Shown: positions 25,628 to 36,365, numbered from the stretch's first letter. The stretch: DNA of 64,000 bases from CANKJK01 sp964400405 (GCA_964400405.1 CAYNUO010000008.1:4426-68425); one strand, 5' to 3'. Numbers and translations: made by a program. The notes: a model not told the origin generated them from the letters alone.

Positions 25628-26929
25628 ATGTCCGTCAGCGAGCGCCTGGCCGCGCTCGAACTCTCCGGCATCAAGCTCGGCCTCGCGAACATCGAACGGA
25701 TCGCGGCGGCGCTGGGCGATCCCCACCGCGCGTACACGACGATCCACGTCGCCGGCACCAACGGCAAAGGGTCGGTGGTCGCGATGATTCACGCGGCGCT
25801 TCGGGCGGCGGGCATTCCGGCCGGCCGGTACACCTCGCCGCATCTGTCCACCATCCACGAACGGTTCGTCATCAACGATGCGCCTGTCGACCAGGCGGTC
25901 TTCGAGCGCACCGCGACGACCGTGCTCGACACCATCGACCGGCTCGTCGCCGCGGGCGACCTGGGCGGACCTCCCACGTGGTTCGAGGCCACGACGGCCA
26001 TCGCGTTCGTTCTGTTTCGCGATGCGGGACTGCGCGCCGCGGTGGTGGAAGTGGGCCTGGGCGGCCGGTTCGACTCAACCAACATCGTGACGCCGGCAGT
26101 CACAGCCATCACCACGGTCGCGATGGACCACGAACAGTTTCTCGGCCGGACCCGCGCCGCAATCGCGTACGAGAAGGCCGGCATCATCAAGCCGGGCGTT
26201 CCCGTGGTGCTCGGCCGTCTGCCGGCGGACGCGGATGCCGTCGTCCGGGCCGTGGCCGCAGGTGCGGGTTCCCGCGTCGTCGAGGCGGGGGCGTCCGGCG
26301 ATCGCGTGCTCGCCTCAGACGCCGGGCACATGAGTCTCGTCCCCGCGGATGGCGTGCTCGCGGGAGAGGCGCTGCGGATTGCGCTGCCGGGTGAACACCA
26401 GGCCGCCAACGCCCAGGTCGCCTACCGCGTCATCGGGATGCTCGACGAGCGCGCCGGCCTCCGGGTGCCGGCGCAGGCGGTACGGCACGGCATCGAGCGC
26501 ACCAACTGGCCGGGTCGCCTCGAACTGCTCCGCCTGACGGGCGGCCGGCGGTTGCTGCTGGACGCGGCGCACAACCCGCACGGCGCCGCCGCGCTGGCAG
26601 CCTATCTCGGGCGCTGGTACCCAACCCGGCCGCCGCTGGTCTTCGCCGCGATGCAGGACAAGGACATCCCCGGCATGCTCGCCCCGCTGCTGCCAGCGGT
26701 CGGCCACGTGATCCTGCCGCCGCTGGCGAGCGCGCGCGCGGCGGCGCCGGCGACCATCGCCGGGCACCTCCGCGCGATCGACGCCACGCACGACGTGGTG
26801 ATCGCCGCCACCGTCGGCGAGGCACTCGCTGTGGCGTGGCGCCACGATCCGGACGTCGTCGCGGCGGGTTCCATCGTGCTTCTCGGTGAAGCACGGGACG
26901 CGCTCGATCCGCGTGATATTCTCCAGTGA
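25628..26929 (+). CDS. folC: Bifunctional folylpolyglutamate synthase/dihydrofolate synthase
   Basis: A 433-residue Mur-ligase family enzyme adding glutamate to dihydropteroate and to folates. It shows the P-loop HVAGTNGKGSV, RYTSPHL, the Mg-site region VEVGLGGRFDSTN, DHEQFLG and the C-terminal LLLDAAHNPHGAAAL. The ATG at 25628 (MSVSERLAAL) follows accD by 13 bases. Its TGA overlaps the lptD start in GTGA. Confidence 0.94.
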   Translation: MSVSERLAALELSGIKLGLANIERIAAALGDPHRAYTTIHVAGTNGKGSVVAMIHAALRAAGIPAGRYTSPHLSTIHERFVINDAPVDQAVFERTATTVLDTIDRLVAAGDLGGPPTWFEATTAIAFVLFRDAGLRAAVVEVGLGGRFDSTNIVTPAVTAITTVAMDHEQFLGRTRAAIAYEKAGIIKPGVPVVLGRLPADADAVVRAVAAGAGSRVVEAGASGDRVLASDAGHMSLVPADGVLAGEALRIALPGEHQAANAQVAYRVIGMLDERAGLRVPAQAVRHGIERTNWPGRLELLRLTGGRRLLLDAAHNPHGAAALAAYLGRWYPTRPPLVFAAMQDKDIPGMLAPLLPAVGHVILPPLASARAAAPATIAGHLRAIDATHDVVIAATVGEALAVAWRHDPDVVAAGSIVLLGEARDALDPRDILQ

Positions 26930-29355
26930 TTCCCGTGCAACTTCTTGAGAAGACGGCGGTTATGGCGCTCGTCTCGACGCTCGTGCTCGGCACGGGGACC
27001 GTCTCGGCGCAGACGGCTGCCCCGGGAACGGTGGCACCTGCCACGGCAGCCGGAACCGTCACGCCGGGTGCCGTGCCCGCGCGGCTGCCCGGAGCCGGCC
27101 CGGGTGCCTCCGCGTGCGCGCCGAACTCGGCCACCGGATTCAGCTCCAGGCAGATGCAGATGGAGCGTGTGTCCGAGACGCACTGGAAGCTGACCGGCCT
27201 CGTCGAGGTCGAGTGCGAGCGCGTCAAGTTCTTCGCCGATGCGATCGAGATGTTCACGGACACCAACCGCCTGGTCGCGACCGGCAACGTCGTGTTCAGC
27301 AGTCCGGCCGCCCGGATCGCCGCCGAGAAGGCGGAGTTCGACACGTCGACGCTCACCGGCGTCTTCACGACGGCCTCCGGCATCATGACGCTCGGCCCGA
27401 AGGCCGACCGGACGCTCTTCGCCGGCCAGGACCCCGACGTCTACTTCTACGGCGAGACGATCGAGCGGCTGTCCGATGTGAAGTACCGCCTGACCAACGG
27501 CGCCTTCACCACCTGCGTGCAGCCGACGCCGCGCTGGGAGCTCGTCTCGGGCCGCGCGGTGATCACCGTCGACGATCACGCGGTGCTGCGCAACACGGTG
27601 CTGAAGGTCAAGGGCGTGCCGCTGATGTACATCCCGTACGCCTACTACCCGCTCAAGAACGGGCAGCGGGCGACCGGCTTCCTGCTCCCGACGTACGGCA
27701 CGTCGATCCTCCGCGGCCAGGCGATCAGCAACGCCTTCTTCCTCGCGATGGGGCGGAGCCAGGACGCGACGTTCTTCCACGACTGGTTCACGAAGACGGG
27801 ACAGGGCGTCGGCGCGGAGTATCGCTACGTCGCGGGCGCCGGTTCCGAGGGCAACGTCCGCGCCTACCTGCTGAACCAGCAGAACACCAGCTTCGCGACG
27901 AACACCGGGACGACGAACTCGCTGCCCCAGACGCGGAGCTTCGACCTCACGGCTCGCGTCAACCAGCCGCTCGGGCCGCACATGCGTGTCCGGTCACAGG
28001 TGGACTACTTCTCGAGCCTCGTCACGCAGCAGCTCTATCAGCAGGACGTGTTCAACGCCTCGCGGCGGCAGCGCGTCGTCAGCGGCACGTGGTCCGGCAT
28101 CTGGCGTCAGTACTCGCTGACCGGCGGCTTCCAGCGGAGCGAGCTGCTGGAGCTGACCGGTGGCGGGCTCGTCTACGGCGGTGCCCCGCGTGCCAGCGCC
28201 GCGATCTCACCGGTGCGACTCTGGGGCCTGCCGGTCTACGGGTCCGTCCAGACGGAATACTCGCGCAGCGTCTACCGCACCACATCCGCCGCCGGCCGCG
28301 TCGACGACCTGGGCCTTCAGCGCTATGACGCCACGCCGACGCTGCGCCTGCCCCTGTCGCGCTGGCCGTTCCTGACGATCAACTCGTCCGCGACGTGGCG
28401 GAACACCTTCTACTCGGACAGCCTCGACACGGCCGGACGCCGATCGACGGATCCGATCAGCCGCCATTATCTGGACCTGCGCGCCGAGGTCACGGGCCCG
28501 ACCTTCAGCCGGATCTGGGACTTCGGCGAGGGCACCGACGGCGGCATCCAGCGGCTCAAGCACGTGATCGAGCCCTTCGGATCGATCCAGCGCGTGACCG
28601 GTGAGGACAACCGCGCCCGCATCGTGCAGCTCTACGACGTCCGGGACTACGTCGTCCAGGGCGTCACCGCGATGACCTACGGCCTCACGAACCGCCTGCT
28701 CGTCCGGCCGCGCCCGCGCGTCGACCCTGTCACCGGTGCGGTGCCGACGGCGGCAACGACGACACGCGAGTTTCTCTCGCTGGCGATTCAGCAGACCTAC
28801 TACAGCCAGGCGCAGGCGAGTCAGTTCGACTTCAGCTATGTGAGTGCATCCCGGCTCCCGAAAGCCACCCACTATTCGCCCGTGGCCATCAGCCTCCGGA
28901 GCCAGCCCTGGACGAGCGTGACGGCGACGTCGCGGCTCGAGTACGACGTCAGCTCGGGCACGCCGATTTCCACCGGCATCCAGGGCTCTGTTGCGCCGCT
29001 GCGGGGCGTCGAGGTCAACGGGGACGTCAGCCGGATCTTCCGGCAGCAGCTGGCGACCGGCGGCAAGGTCTTCGATACGGTCGTACGGGTCGGCAGCCGC
29101 GTGACGGCCCGCGGGATGCGCGCGAGCTATTCCATCACCCGGGACATGAACCGCGGCTACAACGTACAGCAGTCCATCGGATGGTCGTACAATGCCCAGT
29201 GCTGCGGTCTGGCGGTCGACTATCAGGCGTTCAACTACCCCGAGCTGTCGGCGCTGTATCCCGTGTCCGCTGACCGGCGGATCAACATCTCGTTCACGCT
29301 GGCCGGTCTTGGCACATTCCAGAACATGTTCGGCGCCTTTGGCGGCACACGGTAA
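26926..29355 (+). CDS. lptD: LPS-assembly protein LptD
   Basis: An 809-residue outer-membrane beta-barrel that inserts lipopolysaccharide into the outer leaflet with LptE. A signal peptide (about residues 1-30, ending VSAQT) is followed by an OstA-like jellyroll region (LTGLVEVECERVKFFADAIE, with FFADAIEMFTDTNRLVATGN) and a long barrel with MYIPYAYYPL and VDYFSSLVTQQLYQQ strands. The adjacent Cys pair AQCCGLAVDYQ near residue 765 matches the family's C-terminal disulfide partner. The GTG start overlaps folC. Direct evidence of a diderm LPS-type envelope. Confidence 0.92.
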   Translation: MIPVQLLEKTAVMALVSTLVLGTGTVSAQTAAPGTVAPATAAGTVTPGAVPARLPGAGPGASACAPNSATGFSSRQMQMERVSETHWKLTGLVEVECERVKFFADAIEMFTDTNRLVATGNVVFSSPAARIAAEKAEFDTSTLTGVFTTASGIMTLGPKADRTLFAGQDPDVYFYGETIERLSDVKYRLTNGAFTTCVQPTPRWELVSGRAVITVDDHAVLRNTVLKVKGVPLMYIPYAYYPLKNGQRATGFLLPTYGTSILRGQAISNAFFLAMGRSQDATFFHDWFTKTGQGVGAEYRYVAGAGSEGNVRAYLLNQQNTSFATNTGTTNSLPQTRSFDLTARVNQPLGPHMRVRSQVDYFSSLVTQQLYQQDVFNASRRQRVVSGTWSGIWRQYSLTGGFQRSELLELTGGGLVYGGAPRASAAISPVRLWGLPVYGSVQTEYSRSVYRTTSAAGRVDDLGLQRYDATPTLRLPLSRWPFLTINSSATWRNTFYSDSLDTAGRRSTDPISRHYLDLRAEVTGPTFSRIWDFGEGTDGGIQRLKHVIEPFGSIQRVTGEDNRARIVQLYDVRDYVVQGVTAMTYGLTNRLLVRPRPRVDPVTGAVPTAATTTREFLSLAIQQTYYSQAQASQFDFSYVSASRLPKATHYSPVAISLRSQPWTSVTATSRLEYDVSSGTPISTGIQGSVAPLRGVEVNGDVSRIFRQQLATGGKVFDTVVRVGSRVTARGMRASYSITRDMNRGYNVQQSIGWSYNAQCCGLAVDYQAFNYPELSALYPVSADRRINISFTLAGLGTFQNMFGAFGGTR

Positions 29356-29358
29356 TCA

Positions 29359-30426
29359 ATGAAGGGACTCATCCTCAGCGGCGGCAAGGGCACGCGCCTC
29401 AGGCCCCTGACCTACACGAGCGCCAAGCAGCTCGTGCCGGTGGCCAACAAGCCCGTGCTCTTCTTCGGCATCGAAGCCATCGCCGCGGCGGGGATCCACG
29501 ACATCGGCATCGTCGTCGGCGACACGCAGGCCGAGATCCGGGCCGCCGTCGGCGACGGCTCCCGCTGGGGCGTCCGCGTCACGTACATCGAGCAGGACGC
29601 GCCGCGCGGCCTCGCCCACGCCGTCAAGATCAGTGAACCGTTCATCGGCACGTCGCCCTTCGTCATGTACCTCGGCGACAACCTGCTGAACAAGGGCATC
29701 ACGCACTTCGTGCAGGAGTTCGATCGCGAACGGCCCGCCGCGCAGATTCTGCTCACGCGCGTGCCGGACCCGCAGCAGTTCGGCGTCGCCGAGCTCAAGG
29801 ACGGTCGCGTCGTCCGGCTGGTCGAGAAGCCGAAGGAACCCATCGGCGACCTCGCCCTCGTCGGCGTCTACATGTTCGGACCCGAGGTGTTCGAGTCGGT
29901 CCGCCGCATCAAGCCCAGCTTCCGCAACGAACTGGAGATCACCGACGCCATCCAGGACCTGATCGACCGCGGCCTGACCGTCCGGCCGCACATCGTGGAC
30001 GGATGGTGGAAGGACACCGGCAAGCTCGAGGACATGCTCGAGGCCAACCGGCTCGTCCTCGAGACGATGGACGCCCGCAACGAGGGCACGCTGGACGCGG
30101 CGAGCCGGATCGAAGGCAAGGTGATCATCGAGCCGGGCGCGGTGCTCGAGGGGTCCGTCGTGCGCGGACCGGCCATCATCGGCCGTGACGCGCGCATCAT
30201 CCGCGCCTACGTGGGACCCTTCACGGCGATCGGCCCCGGCGTCGAGATTCGCGACGCCGAAGTCGAGCACAGCATTGTGCTCGAGGGCGCCAGCATCCGG
30301 GACCTCGCGAACCGGGTGACGGACAGCCTGATCGGCCGCAACGTCCGGATCTACCGCGAACCCATCAAACCCAGCGCCTACCGGTTCATGCTCGGGGACA
30401 ACTCCGAAGTCGGGATCCGGTGGTAG
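29359..30426 (+). CDS. Glucose-1-phosphate thymidylyltransferase, long form with beta-helix C-terminus
   Basis: A 355-residue RmlA-like nucleotidyltransferase that makes dTDP-glucose from glucose-1-phosphate and dTTP. N-terminal LILSGGKGTRLRPLTYTSAKQ is the nucleotide-binding signature; GDNLL holds a metal-binding Asp; VEKPKEP is conserved. Unlike the roughly 290-residue RmlA, this has about 100 extra residues of hexapeptide left-handed beta-helix (IEPGAVLEGSVVRGPAIIGR), as in the long archaeal/actinobacterial type. It starts three bases after lptD and opens a four-gene sugar run. Confidence 0.93.
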   Translation: MKGLILSGGKGTRLRPLTYTSAKQLVPVANKPVLFFGIEAIAAAGIHDIGIVVGDTQAEIRAAVGDGSRWGVRVTYIEQDAPRGLAHAVKISEPFIGTSPFVMYLGDNLLNKGITHFVQEFDRERPAAQILLTRVPDPQQFGVAELKDGRVVRLVEKPKEPIGDLALVGVYMFGPEVFESVRRIKPSFRNELEITDAIQDLIDRGLTVRPHIVDGWWKDTGKLEDMLEANRLVLETMDARNEGTLDAASRIEGKVIIEPGAVLEGSVVRGPAIIGRDARIIRAYVGPFTAIGPGVEIRDAEVEHSIVLEGASIRDLANRVTDSLIGRNVRIYREPIKPSAYRFMLGDNSEVGIRW

Positions 30427-30439
30427 CGGAGGACTCTCA

Positions 30440-30937
30440 GTGACCAAACCGGCCGAGTACGTGTCACCCGCGAGCCGCGTGCGGATCCATGGCGTCAGGA
30501 CCAAGGCGCTGAAGCTGATCCCGGACGAGCGCGGCTTCCTGATGGAGATGCTGCGCGTCGACGACCAGGATCTCTTCACGAGGTTCGGGCAGGTCTACGT
30601 GTCGGCCACGTATCCCGGCGCGGTCAAGGCGTGGCACTACCACGAGAAGCAGGTCGACAACTTCGTCTGCATCGCCGGCATGGTGAAGCTCGTGCTCGTC
30701 GACACACGCGAGGACTCGCCGACGAAGGGCGCCGTGAACGAGTTCTTCCTCGGCACACAGAACCCGACGCTGGTCCAGGTGCCGAACCTCGTCTACCACG
30801 GCTGGAAGTGCATCAGCCAGGAGATGGCGCTGGTCGTCAACACGACCAACGAGCCGTATCACTACGAGAAGCCGGATGAGTTCCGGCTCGCACCGCACGG
30901 CAGCCTGCCGTACGACTGGACACGCCAGGATGGTTAA
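30440..30937 (+). CDS. dTDP-4-dehydrorhamnose 3,5-epimerase family protein
   Basis: A 165-residue RmlC-like cupin expected to epimerise the 4-keto-6-deoxy sugar nucleotide. The active-site region reads VKAWHYHEKQVDNFVCIAG, with a His where RmlC has its catalytic base; VQVPNLVYHGWKCIS and TNEPYHYEKPDEFRL follow. It is shorter than classical RmlC (about 180). The GTG at 30440 has GGAGG upstream; the stop overlaps the rmlB start by 8 bases. Confidence 0.85.
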   Translation: MTKPAEYVSPASRVRIHGVRTKALKLIPDERGFLMEMLRVDDQDLFTRFGQVYVSATYPGAVKAWHYHEKQVDNFVCIAGMVKLVLVDTREDSPTKGAVNEFFLGTQNPTLVQVPNLVYHGWKCISQEMALVVNTTNEPYHYEKPDEFRLAPHGSLPYDWTRQDG

Positions 30938-31946
30938 CGTTCTCGTCACCGGCGGCGCCGGCTTCATCGGCAGCAACTTCGTCCGCTACGCGCTCGCGCG
31001 CCATGCGGACTGGCACGTGACCACGCTCGACAAGCTGACCTATGCGGGCCGGCGCGAGAACCTGCACGACGTGATGGACAACCCGCGCCACACGTTCGTG
31101 CACGGTGACATCGCGGACGCGGCCGTCGCCGGGCCGCTGGTTGAAGCCGCGAACATCGTCGTGCACTTCGCCGCGGAGACGCACGTCGACCGGTCCATCC
31201 AGGCCGCGGGCGAATTCATTCACACCGACGTGGTCGGGACGTTCGTGCTGCTGGAAGCCGCGCGCCGGGCGCAGGCGCTGCGCCGCTTCGTCCAGATTTC
31301 GACCGACGAGGTGTACGGGAGCGTTCCGTCCGGCGCGAGCCGCGAGACCGACGAACTGAAGCCGCGCAATCCCTACTCAGCCAGCAAGGCCGCGGCGGAC
31401 CGTCTCGCCTACAGCTACTGGGCGACCTACGACGTGCCGGTCATCATCACGCGCGCCTCCAACAACTACGGCCCGTATCAGTTCCCGGAGAAGGTCATCC
31501 CGCTCTTCGCCACCAACGCGATCGACGGTATCCAGGTGCCGCTCTACGGCGACGGCCTCAACGTCCGCGACTGGCTGCATGTGGACGACCACTGCAGTGG
31601 GATCGATCTGCTGATCGAGAAGGGCACGAGCGGCGAGGTCTACAACATCGGCGGCGGCAACGAAGTCGCCAACCGCGACCTCACGACACGCATCCTTGAC
31701 GCACTCGACAAGCCGCACTCGCTGATCCGGCCCGTCGCCGACAGGCCCGGTCACGACCGGCGCTATTGCCTGGACACCACGAAGCTGCAGGGCCTGGGAT
31801 GGACGCCCGCCGTCGCGTTCGAGGACGGCCTCCGCGCGACCGTCGCCTGGTATGCCGCGAACCCGTGGTGGTGGCGCCCCATCAAGGAACAGGACGCCGC
31901 GTTCAAGGCGTACTACCAGGCGCAGTACGCCAACCGCACGCCGTGA
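30930..31946 (+). CDS. rmlB: dTDP-glucose 4,6-dehydratase
   Basis: A 338-residue extended SDR converting dTDP-glucose to the 4-keto-6-deoxy sugar. NAD-binding VTGGAGFIGSNFVRYAL, HFAAETHVDRSI, QISTDEVYGSV, the YxxxK pair in NPYSASKAAADRLA, RASNNYGPYQFPEKVIPLF and DWLHVDDHCSGI are all typical. The ATG at 30930 gives the family N-terminus. The final TGA overlaps the next GTG start. Confidence 0.95.
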   Translation: MVNVLVTGGAGFIGSNFVRYALARHADWHVTTLDKLTYAGRRENLHDVMDNPRHTFVHGDIADAAVAGPLVEAANIVVHFAAETHVDRSIQAAGEFIHTDVVGTFVLLEAARRAQALRRFVQISTDEVYGSVPSGASRETDELKPRNPYSASKAAADRLAYSYWATYDVPVIITRASNNYGPYQFPEKVIPLFATNAIDGIQVPLYGDGLNVRDWLHVDDHCSGIDLLIEKGTSGEVYNIGGGNEVANRDLTTRILDALDKPHSLIRPVADRPGHDRRYCLDTTKLQGLGWTPAVAFEDGLRATVAWYAANPWWWRPIKEQDAAFKAYYQAQYANRTP

Positions 31947-32863
31947 ACAGCGGCCCCATCCTCGTCACGGGCGCGCGCGGCTTCGCGGGCAGTCATCTTG
32001 TCGAGGAACTGACGGGCGCCGGCGCCGACGTCATCGCGTGGGATCGGGTGGACGTTGATCTGCTGGACCCCGCCGCGCTGCGGCCCGCGCTCGAGAAGGC
32101 CCGCCCGTCCGCCATCTGTCATTGCGCCGGCGCGCCCCACGTGGCGCAGTCGTGGGGCGACACCGCAGCGGTCTTCGATACGAACGTGATGGCGACCGCC
32201 CACCTGCTCGACGCGGTCCGCGACCTCCTCCCCGGTTGCCGGGTGCTGAACATCGGGTCGGCCACGGTCTACCGCGAAGCGCGGGACCCGTTGACCGAGC
32301 AGCACCCGCTCGGGCCCGCCAGCCCGTACGCGGTGAGCAAGCTCGCACAGGAGATGCTGGCGCAGCGCCTGCACCAGGATGACGGCCTGGACGTGGTGCA
32401 GACGCGTTCGTTCAACCACACCGGTCCGCGCCAGCAGCCGGCGTTCGCGGCGCCGTCGTTTGCCCGGCAGGTCGCGACGATCGAGGCGGGCCTCGGAGAG
32501 CCGGTCCTGCGCGTCGGGAATCTGAGCGCGCGGCGTGACCTGAGCGATGTCCGAGACGTGGCCCGCGCCTACCGCCTGGTCCTCGAGCGCGGGCAGTCCG
32601 GCGCAATCTACAACGTGTGTTCGGGGTCGGCCCACGCCATCCAGGAGGTCGTCGACGGCCTGTGCGCCCGGGCGTCGGTCGCGGTGCGGATCGAGGTGGA
32701 TCCGGCGCTGTACCGGCCGAACGACACGCCGCTGGTCGTCGGCAGCCACGCCGCGCTGACGGCCGACACGGGATGGGAGCCCGCAATCCCGTTCGACCGG
32801 ATGCTCGACGACCTGCTCGCGTACTGGCGTACCCAGGTCCGCGAGGGCGCGGAGCGCGGATAA
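31943..32863 (+). CDS. NAD(P)-dependent sugar-nucleotide reductase/epimerase
   Basis: A 306-residue extended SDR. NAD(P)-binding ILVTGARGFAGSHLVEEL; Ser in LNIGSATVYRE; YxxxK in SPYAVSKLAQEM; and SFNHTGPRQ and VGNLSARRDLSDVRDVARAY resemble GDP-4-keto-6-deoxymannose reductases (Rmd). Position after rmlA-rmlC-rmlB suggests it performs the last reduction to a 6-deoxyhexose such as dTDP-rhamnose or 6-deoxytalose; a canonical RmlD is not present here. The product is uncertain. GTGA overlap with rmlB. Confidence 0.85.
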   Translation: MNSGPILVTGARGFAGSHLVEELTGAGADVIAWDRVDVDLLDPAALRPALEKARPSAICHCAGAPHVAQSWGDTAAVFDTNVMATAHLLDAVRDLLPGCRVLNIGSATVYREARDPLTEQHPLGPASPYAVSKLAQEMLAQRLHQDDGLDVVQTRSFNHTGPRQQPAFAAPSFARQVATIEAGLGEPVLRVGNLSARRDLSDVRDVARAYRLVLERGQSGAIYNVCSGSAHAIQEVVDGLCARASVAVRIEVDPALYRPNDTPLVVGSHAALTADTGWEPAIPFDRMLDDLLAYWRTQVREGAERG

Positions 32864-32864
32864 T
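32859..32864 (+). promoter_or_regulatory. Weak -10 box (GATAAT) before the exported hypothetical gene
   Basis: GATAAT ends 6 bases before the ATG at 32871 and overlaps the stop codon of the preceding gene. No ribosome binding site. Weaker than the other leaderless-type boxes because the first base is G. Confidence 0.3.
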
Positions 32865-32870
32865 ACGGTC

Positions 32871-33467
32871 ATGCGCGCACGCCTTCCGCTCATCGGACTC
32901 GGCTGCCTCACGCTGGCCGCCGGACTGCTGGCCCAGACGCCCCAGCCGTTCCCCCGGCAACCAGCCAGGTCCGCGGCTCCGGCGCCGCCACCGGCGCCCG
33001 CGGTGGCCGCGCCCCAGACGGCCGCGCCCGTCGCTCCGGGACCAGTGTCTGGAGCAGGAACCGGATCCGCACCGGCCGCGATCGATCCTGTTCGGCCCAC
33101 GGCCGAACAGCTCGGCATCTTCATCCCGCAGACGGCCCAGTTCGTCGCGTCCTACGATGCCGGCCGGGGTCAGCGCTACTACATCTTCGGCACGCCGCAA
33201 CCGTTCGCGGAGGTCGTCACGGCCTACCGGACGGCGCTCAGGGAGAAGGGGTCGGTCGTCTTCGAACAGCCGCCGACGCACACCTTTGAGATCGGCAAGT
33301 TCCGCGAAGAGAGCATGGGCTTCCCGCCCGGCGTCACCGTGAAGGACTACACGGCGGGCGGGTCGGCGGGCTATCCCAACCCGCGCCGCGGCGAACAGCC
33401 CGAGCGCTTCGCGACACTGATTCAGATCGTCCCGCCGCCCCCCGCGGCACCTGGCAACCGGCGCTGA
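32871..33467 (+). CDS. Exported protein of unknown function, Ala/Pro-rich N-terminus
   Basis: A 198-residue protein I do not recognise. A signal peptide (residues 1-21, ending GLLAQT) is followed by about 50 residues of Ala/Pro linker. A compact C-terminal domain (about 80-185) contains TAQFVASYDAGRGQRYYIFG and HTFEIGKFREESMGFPPGVTVKDY. Likely periplasmic or surface located. It follows the sugar operon by 7 bases and precedes a Tat-exported protein. Confidence 0.7.
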   Translation: MRARLPLIGLGCLTLAAGLLAQTPQPFPRQPARSAAPAPPPAPAVAAPQTAAPVAPGPVSGAGTGSAPAAIDPVRPTAEQLGIFIPQTAQFVASYDAGRGQRYYIFGTPQPFAEVVTAYRTALREKGSVVFEQPPTHTFEIGKFREESMGFPPGVTVKDYTAGGSAGYPNPRRGEQPERFATLIQIVPPPPAAPGNRR

Positions 33468-33483
33468 CCCCCGGAGGACCGAG

Positions 33484-34149
33484 ATGCGCACGACCACACC
33501 CGTTCCGGCGCGACGTTCGTTTCTTTCCCGCCTGACGGCGGGCTTCGGGCTGGCAGGCCTGGCGGTCGCGCCCGCCGCGTTGCGCGCGCAGGGCGGCGCC
33601 CCGTTCCAGGCCGTCCGGCATAGCGAGGACGACTGGCTGGACACGCTCGGCACGAAGCACCGTTTCGTCTTCGACACGACGACGGCAGCGGCCTTCTCGG
33701 ACGCGCTGCGCTTCGCCAACAACTTCCTGACCGCGAACCAGACCGGCTACGGGCTGAAGGACAGCGACTCGGGCGTCGTGCTCGTCGCCCGGCACTTCTC
33801 GACGGTCTACGCCTACAACGATGCGATGTGGGCGAAGTACGGCGCGACGCTGCACGCCTTCGGCAACCCGGGGGCCACAGGTCCGGTCCCGGTGACGAAT
33901 CCCTACAACAACGGCAACGCCGTGGATGTCACGGTCGGCACGCTGGTCAAGCGGGGAGCGCACTTCGCCGTGTGCGGGATGGCGACGACGTTCGTGTCGA
34001 CGCTGGTCGCGAAGGCCGTCAACGGTGACGCCGCGACGATCAGGGCGGAACTGGTGGCCAATCTGGTGCCGAATGCGCACGTCGCGGCCGCGGGCATCGT
34101 GGCCGTCAACCGCGCACAGGAACGCGGTTACACGCTGGCGACGGCCTGA
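33484..34149 (+). CDS. Tat-exported protein with possible DsrE-like fold
   Basis: A 221-residue protein with a twin-arginine signal (ARRSFLSRLTAGFGLAGLA), so it is probably exported folded. The mature part has HRFVFDTTTAAAFSDALRFANNF, LVARHFSTVYAYNDAMW and AHFAVCGMATTF with Cys164, which resembles the layout of DsrE/DsrF sulfur-relay folds; this is inference from pattern, not an alignment. GGAGG precedes the ATG at 33484. It is followed after 7 bases by an exported DUF442-type phosphatase-like protein, a family also linked to sulfur chemistry. Confidence 0.7.
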   Translation: MRTTTPVPARRSFLSRLTAGFGLAGLAVAPAALRAQGGAPFQAVRHSEDDWLDTLGTKHRFVFDTTTAAAFSDALRFANNFLTANQTGYGLKDSDSGVVLVARHFSTVYAYNDAMWAKYGATLHAFGNPGATGPVPVTNPYNNGNAVDVTVGTLVKRGAHFAVCGMATTFVSTLVAKAVNGDAATIRAELVANLVPNAHVAAAGIVAVNRAQERGYTLATA

Positions 34150-34156
34150 GGTCCTT

Positions 34157-34687
34157 ATGCGCATGCTCCCTCTCTTCGTCGCACTGCTCGCGCTTGCAGG
34201 CCCCCTGACCGCCGGCGCGCAATCGGTCATCAAGGAAACCGTGCCGGGCATCGTCAACTTCTCGAAGGTCGAGGGCGCGGTCGCGTGCGCCGGCGCGACC
34301 ACGCCAGCCGCGCTCGCAGAGGTCAAGAAGCAGGGTTATCGCTCCGTGCTGAACCTCCGCATGGCGAGCGAGGCCGGCGCCGAGGTGGATGCCGCCTCGG
34401 CCGCGGCGAAGGCCCTGGGCCTGACCTACATCCACCTGCCGATGAACTCGGCGTCGCCGGATGCGGCCGTCGTCGACGGCTTTCTGAAAGCCGTGACCGA
34501 GAAGCGGAACCAGCCGGTCTTCATCCACTGCGCCAGCGCGAACCGCGCCGCGGCGCTCTGGATGGTCAAGCGGATGGTGGTCGACAAGTGGGACGCCGAG
34601 AAGGCCGGGACCGAGGCGGCCGCGCTCGGCCTGACCAACCCCGCGCTCAAGGCGTTCGCGCTGCAGCAGGCTGCCGCCAGACAGTAG
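34157..34687 (+). CDS. Exported DUF442/Blh-type phosphatase-like protein
   Basis: A 176-residue protein with a signal peptide (residues 1-22, ending TAGAQ) and a dual-specificity-phosphatase-like fold. The P-loop reads FIHCASANRAAALW with C125 and R130, a CX4R arrangement as in Blh/DUF442 proteins and unlike the CX5R of classical tyrosine phosphatases. Conserved lead-in segments are YRSVLNLRMASEAG and YIHLPMNS. The ATG at 34157 gives the signal peptide. It ends 51 bases before the convergent thiC stop. Confidence 0.8.
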   Translation: MRMLPLFVALLALAGPLTAGAQSVIKETVPGIVNFSKVEGAVACAGATTPAALAEVKKQGYRSVLNLRMASEAGAEVDAASAAAKALGLTYIHLPMNSASPDAAVVDGFLKAVTEKRNQPVFIHCASANRAAALWMVKRMVVDKWDAEKAGTEAAALGLTNPALKAFALQQAAARQ

Positions 34688-34738
34688 CCGCCTGCCCGGA
34701 GGTCCGGCACCGACGCTCCGCGCCGGCCGGGACCCGCG

Positions 34739-36364
<1,626 letters not shown>

Positions 36365-36365
36365 C

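Noticed and set aside
29359..32863. Sugar-nucleotide genes as part of a natural-product cluster
   Set aside because: No glycosyltransferase, polyketide or peptide synthetase genes are nearby, and lptD precedes them directly; an envelope polysaccharide role is simpler.
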